Of a stretch of 64,000 bases of DNA, positions 16,938-26,552 are shown in pieces. The DNA comes from Stappia indica. GTDB taxonomy: Bacteria > Pseudomonadota > Alphaproteobacteria > Rhizobiales > Stappiaceae. The first letter of the stretch is position 1. Every line of letters starts with the position of its first letter. Position numbers and translations under genes: made by a program. Below the pieces are notes generated by a model that searched no databases, had not been told where the DNA came from, and saw only the letters and a list, made by a program, of their open reading frames with translations. The stretch covers positions 62,001 to 126,000 of the forward strand of contig NZ_JAIVMG010000014.1 of NCBI RefSeq assembly GCF_020177335.1, read 5' to 3'.

Positions 16938-17954
16938 TCAAAGAAACTCCGCGCGCAGATCGATGCTGGAGCGTTCGCCCACCGCCGCGAAATTCTCCTC
17001 GGCCCAGGTCTCCGCCGCGCCGCGCCCCAGATCCCTGAGATGGGTGAGGAACGGCCATTCCGCGTTGACCTTGGAGGAGGATTGCAACGGCTTCAGCCCT
17101 TCCGCCACGATCCGGTGGATGCGCACCTTCTGATAGTCCTTGCGGTCGAGCTTGCCGTCCTCGATCAGCCGGCCGACGAACTCCACCGCCCGCATTTCGC
17201 GCAAGAGCGTGGAGTTGAAGGTGATCTCGTTCAGCCGGTTGAGGATCTCCCGCGCCGTGCGCGGCGTTTCCTTGCGCTCCAGCGGGTTGATCTGCACCAG
17301 CACCGTATCTTCGGTTCCGGTGGTGCCGAACAGCGGAAACAGCGGCGGATTGCCCATGTAGCCGCCATCCCAATAGGGCACGCCGTCGATTTCCACCGCC
17401 TGGAACATATGCGGCAGGCAGGCGGACGCCATCACCGCGTCCAGGGTGATCTCCGGCCCTGAGAACACGCGGATCTTGCCCGTATGCACATTGGTCGCGG
17501 CGAGAAACACCTTGAGATGATCGCAGGCGCGCACCAGCTCGAAATCGACGGTCTCCTCCACCACCTCGCGCAAGGGATTGATGTTGAGCGGATTGAACTC
17601 GTACGGCGAGGAAAACCGCGAGGCGAGATCGAAGGCGAGATAGCTCGGCGACAGATCGAGGCTCCACTGGCCCATGATCACATCAAGCGGCGTGCGCTTG
17701 ATCGGACTGAGCCAGGCGCGATTGCTGACCGCCTTCCAGAACCGATGCAGCGCGTCGCGCGCCCCCGCCTGGCCGCCCTCATGCAGGCCGGCGGCCAGCA
17801 CGACCGCGTTCATCGCCCCGGCCGAGGTTCCGCTCAGGCCCTTCAAGGTGAAGAGTTCGCTCTCCAGGAGCCAGTCGAGCACGCCCCAGGTGAAGGCGCC
17901 GTGGGCGCCTCCCCCTTGCAGGGCGAGATTGATCGGCTTGGCCTTCACGGTCAT
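16938..17954 (-). CDS. Patatin-like phospholipase
   Basis: A 338-residue cytosolic patatin-family lipid acyl hydrolase. The catalytic parts are intact: the oxyanion glycine-rich loop GGGAHG (14-19), the nucleophile elbow GTSAG (42-46, Ser44) and the Asp dyad partner in DGGYMG (Asp196). It lies 30 bases downstream of a 3-hydroxybutyrate dehydrogenase gene in the same direction. The pairing of these two genes suggests hydrolysis of stored polyhydroxybutyrate oligomers or lipids feeding 3-hydroxybutyrate to its dehydrogenase, which is inference from neighbours. Confidence 0.9.
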   Translation of the reverse strand: MTVKAKPINLALQGGGAHGAFTWGVLDWLLESELFTLKGLSGTSAGAMNAVVLAAGLHEGGQAGARDALHRFWKAVSNRAWLSPIKRTPLDVIMGQWSLDLSPSYLAFDLASRFSSPYEFNPLNINPLREVVEETVDFELVRACDHLKVFLAATNVHTGKIRVFSGPEITLDAVMASACLPHMFQAVEIDGVPYWDGGYMGNPPLFPLFGTTGTEDTVLVQINPLERKETPRTAREILNRLNEITFNSTLLREMRAVEFVGRLIEDGKLDRKDYQKVRIHRIVAEGLKPLQSSSKVNAEWPFLTHLRDLGRGAAETWAEENFAAVGERSSIDLRAEFL

Positions 17955-17984
17955 CGTCTCGTCTCCCGCCCCGGTACGGCGCGC

Positions 17985-18767
17985 TTATTGCGCCGTCCAG
18001 CCACCATCGAGCTGCATCATCGTACCGGTGATGCAGGAGGCCGCATCGCCGGTGAGATACAGCGCCATCGCCGCCACCTGCTCGACGGTGACGAATTCCT
18101 TGGTCGGCTGGGCCGCGAGCAAGACGTCGCGCTTGACCTCTTCCTCGGTCAGCCCACGCGCCTTCATCGTGTCCGGGATCTGCCGCTCCACCAGCGGCGT
18201 CCAGACGTAGCCCGGGCAGATGGCATTGACCGTCACCCCATGCTGCGCCACTTCCAGCGCCACCGTCTTGGTCAGGCCGGCGATGCCATGCTTGGCCGCC
18301 ACATAGGCGCTCTTGAACGGCGAGGCGACCAGCGCATGGGCGGAGGCGGTGTTGATGATCCGGCCCCAGCCCTTTTCCCTCATGCCCGGCACGGCGGCGC
18401 GGATGGTGTGGAAGGCAGAGGAGAGGTTGATCGCCAGAATCGCGTCCCATTTCTCCACCGGGAACTCATCCACCGGCGAGACATGCTGGATACCGGCGTT
18501 GTTGACCAGAATATCCACCGTGCCAAAGGTCTTGGCCGCATCCGCCATCATCCCGGCGATCTCGTCCGGCCGGGTCATGTCGGCACCGGAATACTGGCAG
18601 GAAACGCCGAATTCGCTCTCGATGCCGGACCGCTCCGCCTCGATCGCGGCGGCATCGCCGAACCCGTTGATGACGACATTGGCGCCCACGCGGGCGAAGG
18701 TGCGGGCCATGGCAAGACCGATCCCCGAAGTGGAGCCGGTGACAAGGGCGGTTTTATTGGACAGCAT
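17985..18767 (-). CDS. bdhA: 3-hydroxybutyrate dehydrogenase (SDR)
   Basis: A 260-residue short-chain dehydrogenase that oxidises 3-hydroxybutyrate to acetoacetate with NAD. It shows the cofactor loop TGSTSGIG (about 9-16), NNAGIQHVSPVDEFP, the Ser-Tyr-Lys triad (NTASAHALVASPFKSAYVAAKHG) and GYVWTPLVERQIP, typical of BdhA. The start was placed at the ATG with GGGAGA nine bases upstream; the frame could extend seven codons to a GTG at 18788. It overlaps no gene and leads into the patatin gene, likely one operon. Confidence 0.92.
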   Translation of the reverse strand: MLSNKTALVTGSTSGIGLAMARTFARVGANVVINGFGDAAAIEAERSGIESEFGVSCQYSGADMTRPDEIAGMMADAAKTFGTVDILVNNAGIQHVSPVDEFPVEKWDAILAINLSSAFHTIRAAVPGMREKGWGRIINTASAHALVASPFKSAYVAAKHGIAGLTKTVALEVAQHGVTVNAICPGYVWTPLVERQIPDTMKARGLTEEEVKRDVLLAAQPTKEFVTVEQVAAMALYLTGDAASCITGTMMQLDGGWTAQ

Positions 18768-18880
18768 CAAGGCGGTTCTCCCGATCACACCGACCGGCGA
18801 ACGCCCGCCGGCCTGTTTCGCTCATACAACATGAGATCGCATTGCACCGCAACATCAGCCCTCCGGCGGCGCACCCCGCG

Positions 18881-18953
18881 CTCAGACCGGGGGCTGGGCC
18901 TGCTGCGCGGCATTCGCCTGCCGCTCCCGCAGGAGGAAATAGGCACGGGTCAG
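18881..18953. repeat. Direct repeat copy A at the 3' ends of two membrane-protein paralogues
   Basis: About 73 bases, nearly identical to 19786-19858, including 36 bases with no mismatch (18899-18934 against 19804-19839). The copies encode the C-terminal LRERQANAAQQxQPPV tail of two neighbouring paralogues. Confidence 0.85.
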
Positions 18954-19712
18954 GAGAGTTACATAGACAACCGATCCGACGTGCAAGATGGCAAATACAA
19001 GAAATAAAAATAAAATTCCGAAAGGTGAATATAAACCATTCACCGCGATAAATCTCAAAGAAAACAATATTGCTATTTTCATAGACAAAAATAACGGAGC
19101 CGCCAAAACAAAAATAGAAAATCGAGCCCCCTCACTTAACTTTACTGCTTGAGATATAGTTAAATTCCGCCCCAAAGAAATAGCAGGAACAACAAGCGAC
19201 GAAGGAGCATGAGACGTCAGAAAAAAATATAAGAAGATAAATACATAAAAAAAATAATCAAGATTATCCGGAAGCAAGAAAAGAAAAAGAGAGTTACCAT
19301 CATTTAACAAATATCTGTAATAAAATATATTAAAAAAATGAGAACAAAATCTCGCGACAGTAAACGCAATACTAAAACTTCCCAATGTAATAAATGAATA
19401 TTTGATAAATAAACGAATATATCTCGAATTTAAATTTAAATTAATCCAAAAGACATCTTCATTCAACTGAATGGCACGAATCCACGTCACCGCCCCCGAG
19501 GTCAACCCGATCATCAATATGATCATGGGAGGAATATGAAGCAGTTGAAACGACGAAGCGATATCAAGGTAATCGTCAGGCTCTATTCCCGTGATTAGAA
19601 ATGTCATGGCACTCAGAACCGTCCAGGCGCCACAAACCTTCACAACGAGGATGGGGTTTGAAGATACGACTCTGAGCGTTTCGGTAAGAAGCTGCCTGGT
19701 GGTTGCAAACAT
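18882..19712 (-). CDS. AT-rich polytopic membrane protein, paralogue 1 of 3
   Basis: A 276-residue protein with about six hydrophobic segments and no recognised family. It is the first of three tandem, same-strand membrane proteins that share an aromatic N-terminal segment after a short amphipathic start and a basic RERxANxxQQ tail. The centre of this gene (about 19000-19700) is strikingly AT-rich, with long A and T runs, unlike both ends and all neighbours. The C-terminal 16 residues are almost identical to paralogue 2. This suggests a foreign or drifted copy whose end was homogenised by recombination. Function is not known. Confidence 0.75.
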   Translation of the reverse strand: MFATTRQLLTETLRVVSSNPILVVKVCGAWTVLSAMTFLITGIEPDDYLDIASSFQLLHIPPMIILMIGLTSGAVTWIRAIQLNEDVFWINLNLNSRYIRLFIKYSFITLGSFSIAFTVARFCSHFFNIFYYRYLLNDGNSLFLFLLPDNLDYFFYVFIFLYFFLTSHAPSSLVVPAISLGRNLTISQAVKLSEGARFSIFVLAAPLFLSMKIAILFSLRFIAVNGLYSPFGILFLFLVFAILHVGSVVYVTLLTRAYFLLRERQANAAQQAQPPV

Positions 19713-19785
19713 GCCCTACTGAACCTCGATGTTTCGTACAGGGGGCTTCAGAAGCCGGGAACCGCCTTAGTCCTCCGGCGCCACG

Positions 19786-19858
19786 CTCAGACTGGGGGCT
19801 GCCCCTGCTGCGCGGCATTCGCCTGCCGCTCCCGCAGGATGTAATAGCCGCCGGTCAG
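19786..19858. repeat. Direct repeat copy B
   Basis: Partner of 18881-18953. Recombination between the copies would delete or duplicate paralogue 1. Confidence 0.85.
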
Positions 19859-20572
19859 AACGCTGATCTGCAGCGCGGTCGTCACGATCTGCAGGACAAG
19901 CGAAAGGATCACCGTGGCGAACGCGGCCATCAACTGACCGCCCGCCGGCGTCAGATAGTCGAGCACTGCCGAGACCGCACCGACGATCAAGCCCAGCCCG
20001 ATCGCCGCCAGCGCCATCGGAAAACCAAGGCCTTCGCTGTCGCGGAAGGCCTCGCCGATCGACAGCTTCTCGTCGAAAGCGGCGGCCGGAAGGATCAGGC
20101 TCAACCGCATGAGAAAAGGCAGGAAAAACGCCAGGAACACAAAGCCGGATAGAATAGCGAGCATCCTCCCGCCCATACCCGCCAGCAACCCCGCCAAGGT
20201 CACCGCGATAACTGCCGGAACGATAGCGATCACGCCAACCAGAAGCATCTTCAGAAGGTAGGTTACCTCCCGCGCCCCGACCTTCAGATGGAAGCTGCGG
20301 GGCGCCTCCTCCAGCAACAGGCACCGGTGCCAGGCGACCGCAATGGAACTGCTGGAGACAAAGAAAAGAGCAACGGCAACGAAGGTGAAGACGATATCCC
20401 GAGGACCGACGGCCCCCGTCCCGACCATGTCGCCAGGAAAAACAATTGCGGAAAGCTGGACCGTAAGAAGGAGCGCATACCAGGCCCAGCATATCTTGAT
20501 CAGGCTGTCGAAATTCGAAAACAGCGCCTTGAACGCGCCGACGAACAGCCGGCTGGTGGTGGTGACGAACAT
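19787..20572 (-). CDS. Polytopic membrane protein, paralogue 2 of 3
   Basis: A 261-residue protein with about six hydrophobic segments. The frame continues upstream for 90 codons, but that part is arginine- and glycine-rich and overlaps the paralogue 3 gene, so the start MFVTTTSRLF at 20572 is preferred; it aligns with MFATTRQLL of paralogue 1. The C-terminus is ILRERQANAAQQGQPPV. No domain was recognised. The three genes may encode related membrane subunits, but nothing in the neighbourhood reveals a role. Confidence 0.8.
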   Translation of the reverse strand: MFVTTTSRLFVGAFKALFSNFDSLIKICWAWYALLLTVQLSAIVFPGDMVGTGAVGPRDIVFTFVAVALFFVSSSSIAVAWHRCLLLEEAPRSFHLKVGAREVTYLLKMLLVGVIAIVPAVIAVTLAGLLAGMGGRMLAILSGFVFLAFFLPFLMRLSLILPAAAFDEKLSIGEAFRDSEGLGFPMALAAIGLGLIVGAVSAVLDYLTPAGGQLMAAFATVILSLVLQIVTTALQISVLTGGYYILRERQANAAQQGQPPV

Positions 20573-20678
20573 GAAGCCCCCGGGACCCTGACAGATGCAT
20601 TGCGATACGTGAAGCGCCTGCAGGAAACCCGCTCGGCACAACCCATGCAAGGTATTTTCCGCAAAAAAGCTGTAAAAT

Positions 20679-21605
20679 CTACCGCTTCCGCCGGCGGCCG
20701 ATATCGCGCACCGCCGCCACCGCCCGGGTCGCCTGAGCCCGCTGGCGCTCGCCGCGCAGCCGCGCCGCCCGCTCCACCTCCGCCTGTTGCAGCCCGACCT
20801 GCCGCGCCACCCGCTCGCGCACCAGCCCATAGACGGTGACATGCAGGCTGGAGAGCAACCAGGTCACGATCACCATCCCCCCCATCGGCAGAAGCGCGGA
20901 GCGCACTTGTGCGAGCGGCCCGCTGCCGCCGGGTGCCAGCGCCGCATCGAACAGCCACAGCAGCAGCGCCCAGATACCGGCCGCGGCGCCGACAATCGCC
21001 AGAACCGCAATCGCGGCAATTGTCAGCGCCCAGCTGAGGCCCGCCGTCAGCCGCCAAGACTCGCGCAAGGTCAGCGGATCATCCAGCGCCGCCGCCGGCA
21101 ACACCAACGAGAAACGCTGCACCAGCATGATCGACAGCGGCAGACACGCGATCATCAGCGCCGCGCCGACGGGCGGGGCGATCAGCGTCGTAAACGCGGC
21201 GCCGAAGAACAACGCCATCAGGATCCCGGTGCCGAGCAGGCCAAGCAGCAACAGCTCCCAGGCCACCCGCACATGGCGCAGACCGAAGGCGAGGAAAAAC
21301 TCGCGCCGCCCCGTGACGATCCGGCGCACATAGGCAATGGCGATGGAAAACCCCGCCAGCAGATTGGCAAGAACGGCCAGCCCCCGCAGCGCCTTGGCCC
21401 GATCGGCATCATCGATGCTGCCGCCGGCGGCAAAAGGCTCCATCATGTAGGAGCCGGTCTGGAAGCCGGTATCCGGGGTCATCGCCACGCTGAGCGCCAG
21501 GTTCACCGCCAGCAGCAGCAACATATAGGCCCAGCCGGCGGCAAAGAACGTGCCCAGCCGGCTGCGGGCAAGTTTCAGACTGCGACTGACAACGATCAAA
21601 AGCAT
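20679..21605 (-). CDS. Polytopic membrane protein, paralogue 3 of 3
   Basis: A 308-residue protein with about six membrane segments (FFAAGWAYMLLLLAVNLALSV, LANLLAGFSIAIAYV, LLLLGLLGTGILMALFFGAAF, and others). It ends in a long, highly basic tail (about 265-308) rich in Arg, Gln and Ala that is predicted cytosolic and could be a helix or nucleic-acid or lipid-head-group contact. Distantly like paralogues 1 and 2 but GC-rich throughout, and probably the ancestral copy. The promoter region faces ispG. Confidence 0.8.
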   Translation of the reverse strand: MLLIVVSRSLKLARSRLGTFFAAGWAYMLLLLAVNLALSVAMTPDTGFQTGSYMMEPFAAGGSIDDADRAKALRGLAVLANLLAGFSIAIAYVRRIVTGRREFFLAFGLRHVRVAWELLLLGLLGTGILMALFFGAAFTTLIAPPVGAALMIACLPLSIMLVQRFSLVLPAAALDDPLTLRESWRLTAGLSWALTIAAIAVLAIVGAAAGIWALLLWLFDAALAPGGSGPLAQVRSALLPMGGMVIVTWLLSSLHVTVYGLVRERVARQVGLQQAEVERAARLRGERQRAQATRAVAAVRDIGRRRKR

Positions 21606-21823
21606 GAGGCACCCTCTCCCCGTTCAGATGCGGTCTGCGACCCGCGAGGTCAAGCTGCATCTCATCTGGAAGATGCAGACCCGGCCGCGCGCCCTCACGG
21701 TCTCCCGTCGACCGGCTATGCGCCGCCCCTTGCGCGCAGGCCCCGTGCGTCCTATTCAATCTGCGGGATTGCGAGCGCCCCGCGTCCCCGCCGGGCGCGA
21801 CCAGACAAACGCGGATCGGCGTC

Positions 21824-23083
21824 ATGCACAGCGAACAGACAAGTTTCGGGCCGGCGGCGCGCCGGATCTCCGTCCCCGTCCGGGTCGGCTCCGTCACCAT
21901 CGGCGGCGGCGCACCGGTTGCCGTCCAGTCGATGACCAACACCGACACCGCCGATATCGACGGCACGGTCGCCCAGGTCTCCGCCCTTGCCCGCGCCGGC
22001 TCGGAGCTGGTGCGCATCACCGTCGACCGCGACGAGGCGGCGGCGGCGGTGCCGAAGATCCGCGAGCGGCTGGAACGGATCGGCTGCTTCGTGCCACTGG
22101 TCGGCGATTTCCACTACATCGGCCACAAGCTCCTCGCCGATCACCCGGCCTGCGCCGAGGCGCTGGCCAAATACCGCATCAACCCGGGCAATGTCGGCTT
22201 TCGCGACAAGCGCGACCGGCAGTATTCGGAAATCATCGACATCGCCCTGCGCCACGACAAGCCGGTGCGCATCGGCGTCAACTGGGGCTCGCTCGATCAG
22301 GAACTGTTGACCCATCTGATGGACGAGAACGCGGGGCTCGCCAAGCCGGCGCCGGCCAATGCGGTGATGCGCGAGGCGATCATTCAGTCCGGCCTCCTGT
22401 CCGCCGCCCGCGCCGAGGAGCTGGGCATGGGCCGGGACAAGATCATCCTCTCCGCCAAGGTCAGTCAGGTGCAGGACCTGATTGCCGTCTACGCCGATCT
22501 CGCCGCCCGCTGCGACTACGCCCTGCATCTCGGGCTCACCGAGGCGGGCATGGGCACCAAAGGCATCGTCGCCTCCGCTGCCTCCATGGGCATCCTGCTG
22601 CAACAGGGCATCGGCGATACCATCCGCGTGTCGCTGACCCCGGAGCCGGGCGGCGACCGCACCCGCGAGGTGCAGGTGGCGCAGGAGCTGCTGCAGGTGA
22701 TGGGCTTCCGCGCCTTCGTTCCGGTGGTTGCCGCCTGCCCGGGCTGCGGCCGCACCACCTCCACCGTGTTTCAGGAGTTGGCCCGCGACATCCAGGACAA
22801 CATCCGCGTGTCGATGCCGGTCTGGCGCGAGAAATACCCCGGCGTCGAGGCGCTCAATGTCGCGGTGATGGGCTGCATCGTCAACGGGCCGGGCGAGAGC
22901 AAATTCGCCGATATCGGCATTTCCCTGCCCGGCACCGGCGAGACCCCGGCGGCGCCGGTGTTCATTGACGGCAAGAAGGTCGCCACCTTGCGCGGCGAGA
23001 ACATCGCCGAGGAGTTCAAGGCGATGGTCGACAGCTATATCGAAAACCGGTTCGGCTCCAGCTCCCGGTCCGCCGCCGAATGA
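21824..23083 (+). CDS. ispG: 4-hydroxy-3-methylbut-2-enyl diphosphate synthase
   Basis: A 419-residue cytosolic Fe-S enzyme (GcpE) that converts MEcPP to HMBPP in the non-mevalonate isoprenoid pathway. The N-terminal barrel starts with [24 protein letters not shown]. The 4Fe-4S ligands are Cys305 and Cys308 (ACPGCGRT) and Cys351 (GCIVNGPGE), with the nearby Glu of NGPGE as fourth ligand. Full length for a proteobacterial enzyme. Its stop overlaps the start of pdxY by four bases (ATGA), so the two are translationally coupled. Confidence 0.97.
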   Translation: MHSEQTSFGPAARRISVPVRVGSVTIGGGAPVAVQSMTNTDTADIDGTVAQVSALARAGSELVRITVDRDEAAAAVPKIRERLERIGCFVPLVGDFHYIGHKLLADHPACAEALAKYRINPGNVGFRDKRDRQYSEIIDIALRHDKPVRIGVNWGSLDQELLTHLMDENAGLAKPAPANAVMREAIIQSGLLSAARAEELGMGRDKIILSAKVSQVQDLIAVYADLAARCDYALHLGLTEAGMGTKGIVASAASMGILLQQGIGDTIRVSLTPEPGGDRTREVQVAQELLQVMGFRAFVPVVAACPGCGRTTSTVFQELARDIQDNIRVSMPVWREKYPGVEALNVAVMGCIVNGPGESKFADIGISLPGTGETPAAPVFIDGKKVATLRGENIAEEFKAMVDSYIENRFGSSSRSAAE

Positions 23084-23964
23084 GCGCGCCAATGACGCCC
23101 GGCGCCCCCCGGCCGGAGATCCTCGTCGTCAACTCCCAGGTGGTGCGCGGCGCCGTTGGCGGCCGGGTTGCCGTCTTCGCGCTGGAGCGCCTGGGCTTCA
23201 AGGTCTGGTTCCTGCCGACCGTGCTCTTGCCCTGGCATCCCGGACAGGGGCGCGGTGCCCGCCATGTGGCCTCCGACGAGACCTTCGCCGCGCTGGTGGA
23301 GGATCTTCTGGGGGCCGACACGCTGGCCAACATCGGCGCCGTCGTCTCCGGCTACCTCGGCGCGCCGAGCCAGGCGCACGGCCTTGCCCGTCTCGTCGAC
23401 AAGATCAAGCAGGTCAATCCGGACGCCTTCTACCTGTGCGATCCGGTCTGCGGCGATCACAACGGCCTCTACCTGCCGGAAGAAACGGCAACTGCCATCC
23501 GCGACGACCTGTTGCCGCGCGCCGATGTCGCCACCCCCAATCTGTTCGAGCTGAAGTGGATGAGCGGCCTTGCCGCCGACACGGAACAGGCAGCGATCGC
23601 CGCCGCCCGATCGCTGGCACCAAGACGCGTCCTCGTCACCTCCGCGCCCGCCCTCAGGCGCAATGCGGTCAGTAACCTCCTGGTGACCGCCAAGGGGGCG
23701 ATTGCCGCCGAACACGGCATCGTTCCCGATGCGCCCAATGGCACGGGCGATCTGATGTCGGCGCTGTTCGCCGCTCATCTTCTCGATGGCCTGGATGATG
23801 AAACCGCCCTGAAGCGGGCCGCCGGCACCACCTTCGAGATGGTGGCGCGCAGTGTCCGGCAGGGCGCACGCGACCTCTTGATCGCCAGCGAACAGGCCTC
23901 GCTCGTCGGGCCGATGGCGATGGTCTCCTGCCGGCGCATCCTCGACCTGCCGATCCGCGCCTGA
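23080..23964 (+). CDS. pdxY: Pyridoxal kinase
   Basis: A 294-residue ribokinase-fold enzyme that phosphorylates pyridoxal in the B6 salvage pathway. The start of the fold ([42 protein letters not shown]) and the C-terminal anion-hole motif GTGD (221-224, catalytic Asp224) are those of PdxY/PdxK. The N-terminal SQV and the Trp-His-Pro region fit pyridoxal binding. ATGA overlap with ispG. Why the two vitamin/isoprenoid genes are coupled is not evident. Confidence 0.9.
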   Translation: MSAPMTPGAPRPEILVVNSQVVRGAVGGRVAVFALERLGFKVWFLPTVLLPWHPGQGRGARHVASDETFAALVEDLLGADTLANIGAVVSGYLGAPSQAHGLARLVDKIKQVNPDAFYLCDPVCGDHNGLYLPEETATAIRDDLLPRADVATPNLFELKWMSGLAADTEQAAIAAARSLAPRRVLVTSAPALRRNAVSNLLVTAKGAIAAEHGIVPDAPNGTGDLMSALFAAHLLDGLDDETALKRAAGTTFEMVARSVRQGARDLLIASEQASLVGPMAMVSCRRILDLPIRA

Positions 23965-24000
23965 GACCCGGTGCGGACCTGCCGCGTGAGCCTTGCCGCG

Positions 24001-25188
24001 CTATTGCGGCTTGGCGGCCGGCAGCGGTGCGACCCCGCCGGCCGAAGTGGCTGGGGAGGCAGCGGTCGCCGCCGCCTCATCCCCGCCGGAAAACAGCCGG
24101 CTGAAGAAACCGCCGGAGGATTTTCGCTGAGCCGGCTCCGGCGCGAAAGCCGTGGCGGTGGGCTCGCTCGATGCTGTGGTTGTCGCCGTGGCTGCGGGTA
24201 CTGACGCAGTCACAACACCGGTCGCCGGATCGGCGGGCGCTTTCTCCGCATCCGCATCCTGAGCCGCGCCGCCACCGAAAATGGCGGCGATCTGCGCCTT
24301 GCGCTCTTCCGACCGCTTGCGGCTGGCGACGATCTGCTCCACCTGGTCCCGGTCTTTCTTCTGCTTGACCGCAACCGCCTGCTCGACCGGATCAGGCACA
24401 TCGTAGGCCGGACATTTGGCGGTGGCGCGGAAGGGCACGCCCTCCACCAGCGGCACCGCGTCGAAGACATAGCCCTTGTCGCAGACATCGACCTTCGGCG
24501 GCCGCTTGGTCACCTCGAAATGATCGGAGCCACGCTTCAGCATCCGCCAGAAGTCGATATGCGGACTGTCCTGATGCTCGGCCATGTTCTTCGCGGTCAT
24601 GCGGAAGGGGAGCGCCTGCACCTGGAAGGAGCGCTGACCGCCCTTGAAGCTTTCGCGCGCCAGCGCGTAGATGTCCTGAACCTGCGCATCGGTCATGGCA
24701 TAGCAGCCGCGCGAAGAGCAGGCACCATGCACCATCAGATGCGACCCGGTGCGATTGTGCGAGCGGTCGAACTTGTTCGGGTAGCCCATGTTGAACGCCA
24801 GATGGTAGCTGGAGTTCGGGTTCATCAGCGAAGGAGTGATTTCGTAAAAGCCTTCCGGCGCCTGCCGGTCGCCTTCCTTGAACTTCGGCCCGAGCTTGCC
24901 CGACCACTTGCAGATCTCGAAGCTCTCCAGCAGCGCATAGCGCCCGGATTTGGTCTGCTTCCATACCTCCAGCTCGGAATCTTCCTTGAAGATCCGCAGC
25001 ATGATCGGGCTCTTGCTGTCCATGCCGAGGCGGGTGATCTTGCTCTTCAACTCGTCGCTGATCGGCCTGAGGTGCTTGGGGCCATAGCCCAGCTCATCCG
25101 CCTGACATGCCCCGAGAACGCCGACCAGCGCCAGCGCGGCCACCGTCTTCACCTGCCGTGACCCGAACCGGGCAAATTCCTGAGACAT
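24001..25188 (-). CDS. Lipoprotein murein L,D-transpeptidase (YafK type)
   Basis: A 395-residue protein. The N-terminus has a lipobox (VLGAC, Cys28), so it is probably an anchored lipoprotein. The YkuD catalytic part shows VHGACSSRGCYA at about 153-164 with Cys162 as nucleophile and His154 nearby, the YafK-type spacing rather than the SHGC spacing of the other transpeptidase at 16092. About residues 260-395 are a Lys/Arg/Glu segment followed by an Ala/Thr/Pro-rich low-complexity tail, which is unusually long. YafK-like enzymes cleave or modify Lpp-type protein links to murein, so envelope remodelling is likely. Confidence 0.88.
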   Translation of the reverse strand: MSQEFARFGSRQVKTVAALALVGVLGACQADELGYGPKHLRPISDELKSKITRLGMDSKSPIMLRIFKEDSELEVWKQTKSGRYALLESFEICKWSGKLGPKFKEGDRQAPEGFYEITPSLMNPNSSYHLAFNMGYPNKFDRSHNRTGSHLMVHGACSSRGCYAMTDAQVQDIYALARESFKGGQRSFQVQALPFRMTAKNMAEHQDSPHIDFWRMLKRGSDHFEVTKRPPKVDVCDKGYVFDAVPLVEGVPFRATAKCPAYDVPDPVEQAVAVKQKKDRDQVEQIVASRKRSEERKAQIAAIFGGGAAQDADAEKAPADPATGVVTASVPAATATTTASSEPTATAFAPEPAQRKSSGGFFSRLFSGGDEAAATAASPATSAGGVAPLPAAKPQ

Positions 25189-25391
25189 GTCGTCAATCCA
25201 CCCTCAGCGCGCCGCCATACGGCGGTTTCCAGACAAGGATTTATACCAAACCGGAGCCTAGCGGGAACCGGTTTACCTACGGTTAACCCATGCTGGCGGC
25301 ACGAAACCGGCCAGCACCACGACCCCAGCGGGTACTTGCTGACTCAGAATTCCGGCAATTTGGCGGCAGAAAAACGACCGGCGTGACGGCG

Positions 25392-26345
25392 CTACAGCGT
25401 GCGGCCGATCTCCAGGAACTTCGCGCGGCGCTGTGCCCGGATCTCCTCGGCGCTCATGCCGTCGAACCGCGCCAGCGCCGCCTCGATGGCCGTCCCCGCC
25501 CGATCGACGACGATCTCCTTGGCCCGATGGGCACCGCCGAGCGGCTCCTCGATGATCTCGTCGATCACCCGCAGACCGATCAGATCCTGCGCGGTGATCT
25601 TCATGTTGGTCGCCGCGTCCTGCGCCCGGGCGCTGTCCCGCCACAGGATCGAGGCACCGGCCTCGGGAGAAATCACGCTGTAGATGGAATGTTCGAGCAT
25701 CGCCACATGGTTGGCGGTGGCAATGGCAATCGCTCCGCCCGAGCCACCCTCGCCGATGATCAGCGCCACGCTGGCGGTGGACAGCCCGAGGCCGGCATCG
25801 GTCGAGCGGGCAATCGCCTCGGCCTGACCACGCTCTTCCGCGCCGATGCCCGGATAGGCGCCCGCGGTATCGACCAGCGACACGACCGGCAGCGAGAACC
25901 GCTCCGCCATGTCCATGATCCGCACCGCCTTGCGATAGCCTTCCGGCCGGGCCATGCCGAAGTTGCGCTTCAGCCGCGACTGGGTATCCGCGCCCTTTTC
26001 CTGCCCGAGAATGGCAACCGACCGGCCACGAAACCGGCCAATGCCGGCAATGATCGCCGCATCCTCGGCATAGCTGCGGTCGCCGGACAGCGGCGTGAAA
26101 TCCTCGATCAGCCCGGAGATGTAATCCACCGCATGGGGCCGGTCCGGATGACGCGCGACCTGGGTCTTCTGCCAGGGCGTGAGCTTTGCATAAAGCTCCT
26201 TCAGCGTCTGCTCCGCCTTCTGTTCGAGGCGGGCGATTTCCTGGGAGACTTCCACCGTCTCACCGGTGCCGGCGACGGCCTTGAGTTCGTGCACCTTGCC
26301 CTGAAGGTCGGCGACGGGCTTTTCGAAGTCGAGGAAACTGAGCAT
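25392..26345 (-). CDS. accA: Acetyl-CoA carboxylase carboxyltransferase subunit alpha
   Basis: A 317-residue alpha subunit that pairs with AccD (not in this window) to transfer carboxyl from biotin to acetyl-CoA, the first step of fatty-acid synthesis. The sequence opens MLSFLDFEKPVADLQGKVHEL, shows the coiled-coil-like start, GQEKGADTQSRLKRNFGMARPEGYRKAVRIMDMAERF, DTAGAYPGIGAEERGQAEAIA and GEGGSGGAIAI, all family hallmarks, and has the usual length. A TTGACA with a weak -10 lies about 80 bases upstream. Confidence 0.97.
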   Translation of the reverse strand: MLSFLDFEKPVADLQGKVHELKAVAGTGETVEVSQEIARLEQKAEQTLKELYAKLTPWQKTQVARHPDRPHAVDYISGLIEDFTPLSGDRSYAEDAAIIAGIGRFRGRSVAILGQEKGADTQSRLKRNFGMARPEGYRKAVRIMDMAERFSLPVVSLVDTAGAYPGIGAEERGQAEAIARSTDAGLGLSTASVALIIGEGGSGGAIAIATANHVAMLEHSIYSVISPEAGASILWRDSARAQDAATNMKITAQDLIGLRVIDEIIEEPLGGAHRAKEIVVDRAGTAIEAALARFDGMSAEEIRAQRRAKFLEIGRTL

Positions 26346-26402
26346 GGAAAGACGATCTCGGCGCTATGCGGGGTCGGGATATGCCCCGCGGTCTGCGGCG
26401 CG

Positions 26403-26431
26403 AAACTGGCGAGACACGCCCCTCCTGTCAA
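26403..26431 (-). promoter_or_regulatory. Candidate accA promoter
   Basis: On the minus strand, TTGACA (26431-26426), a 17-base spacer and CAGTTT (26408-26403). The -35 box is consensus and the -10 is poor. It is 58 bases from the accA start. Confidence 0.35.
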
Positions 26432-26552
26432 GAGCGGCGCGCGATCACATTCAAGTGGCGCGGCAAAGGGCCGTTTTCAAGACCGGTTTCCCGCCAATTC
26501 AGGGGAACCCTCCGGCAACCGGCGAAATCTCCGCCGGCACGCCTTGGCCCTG

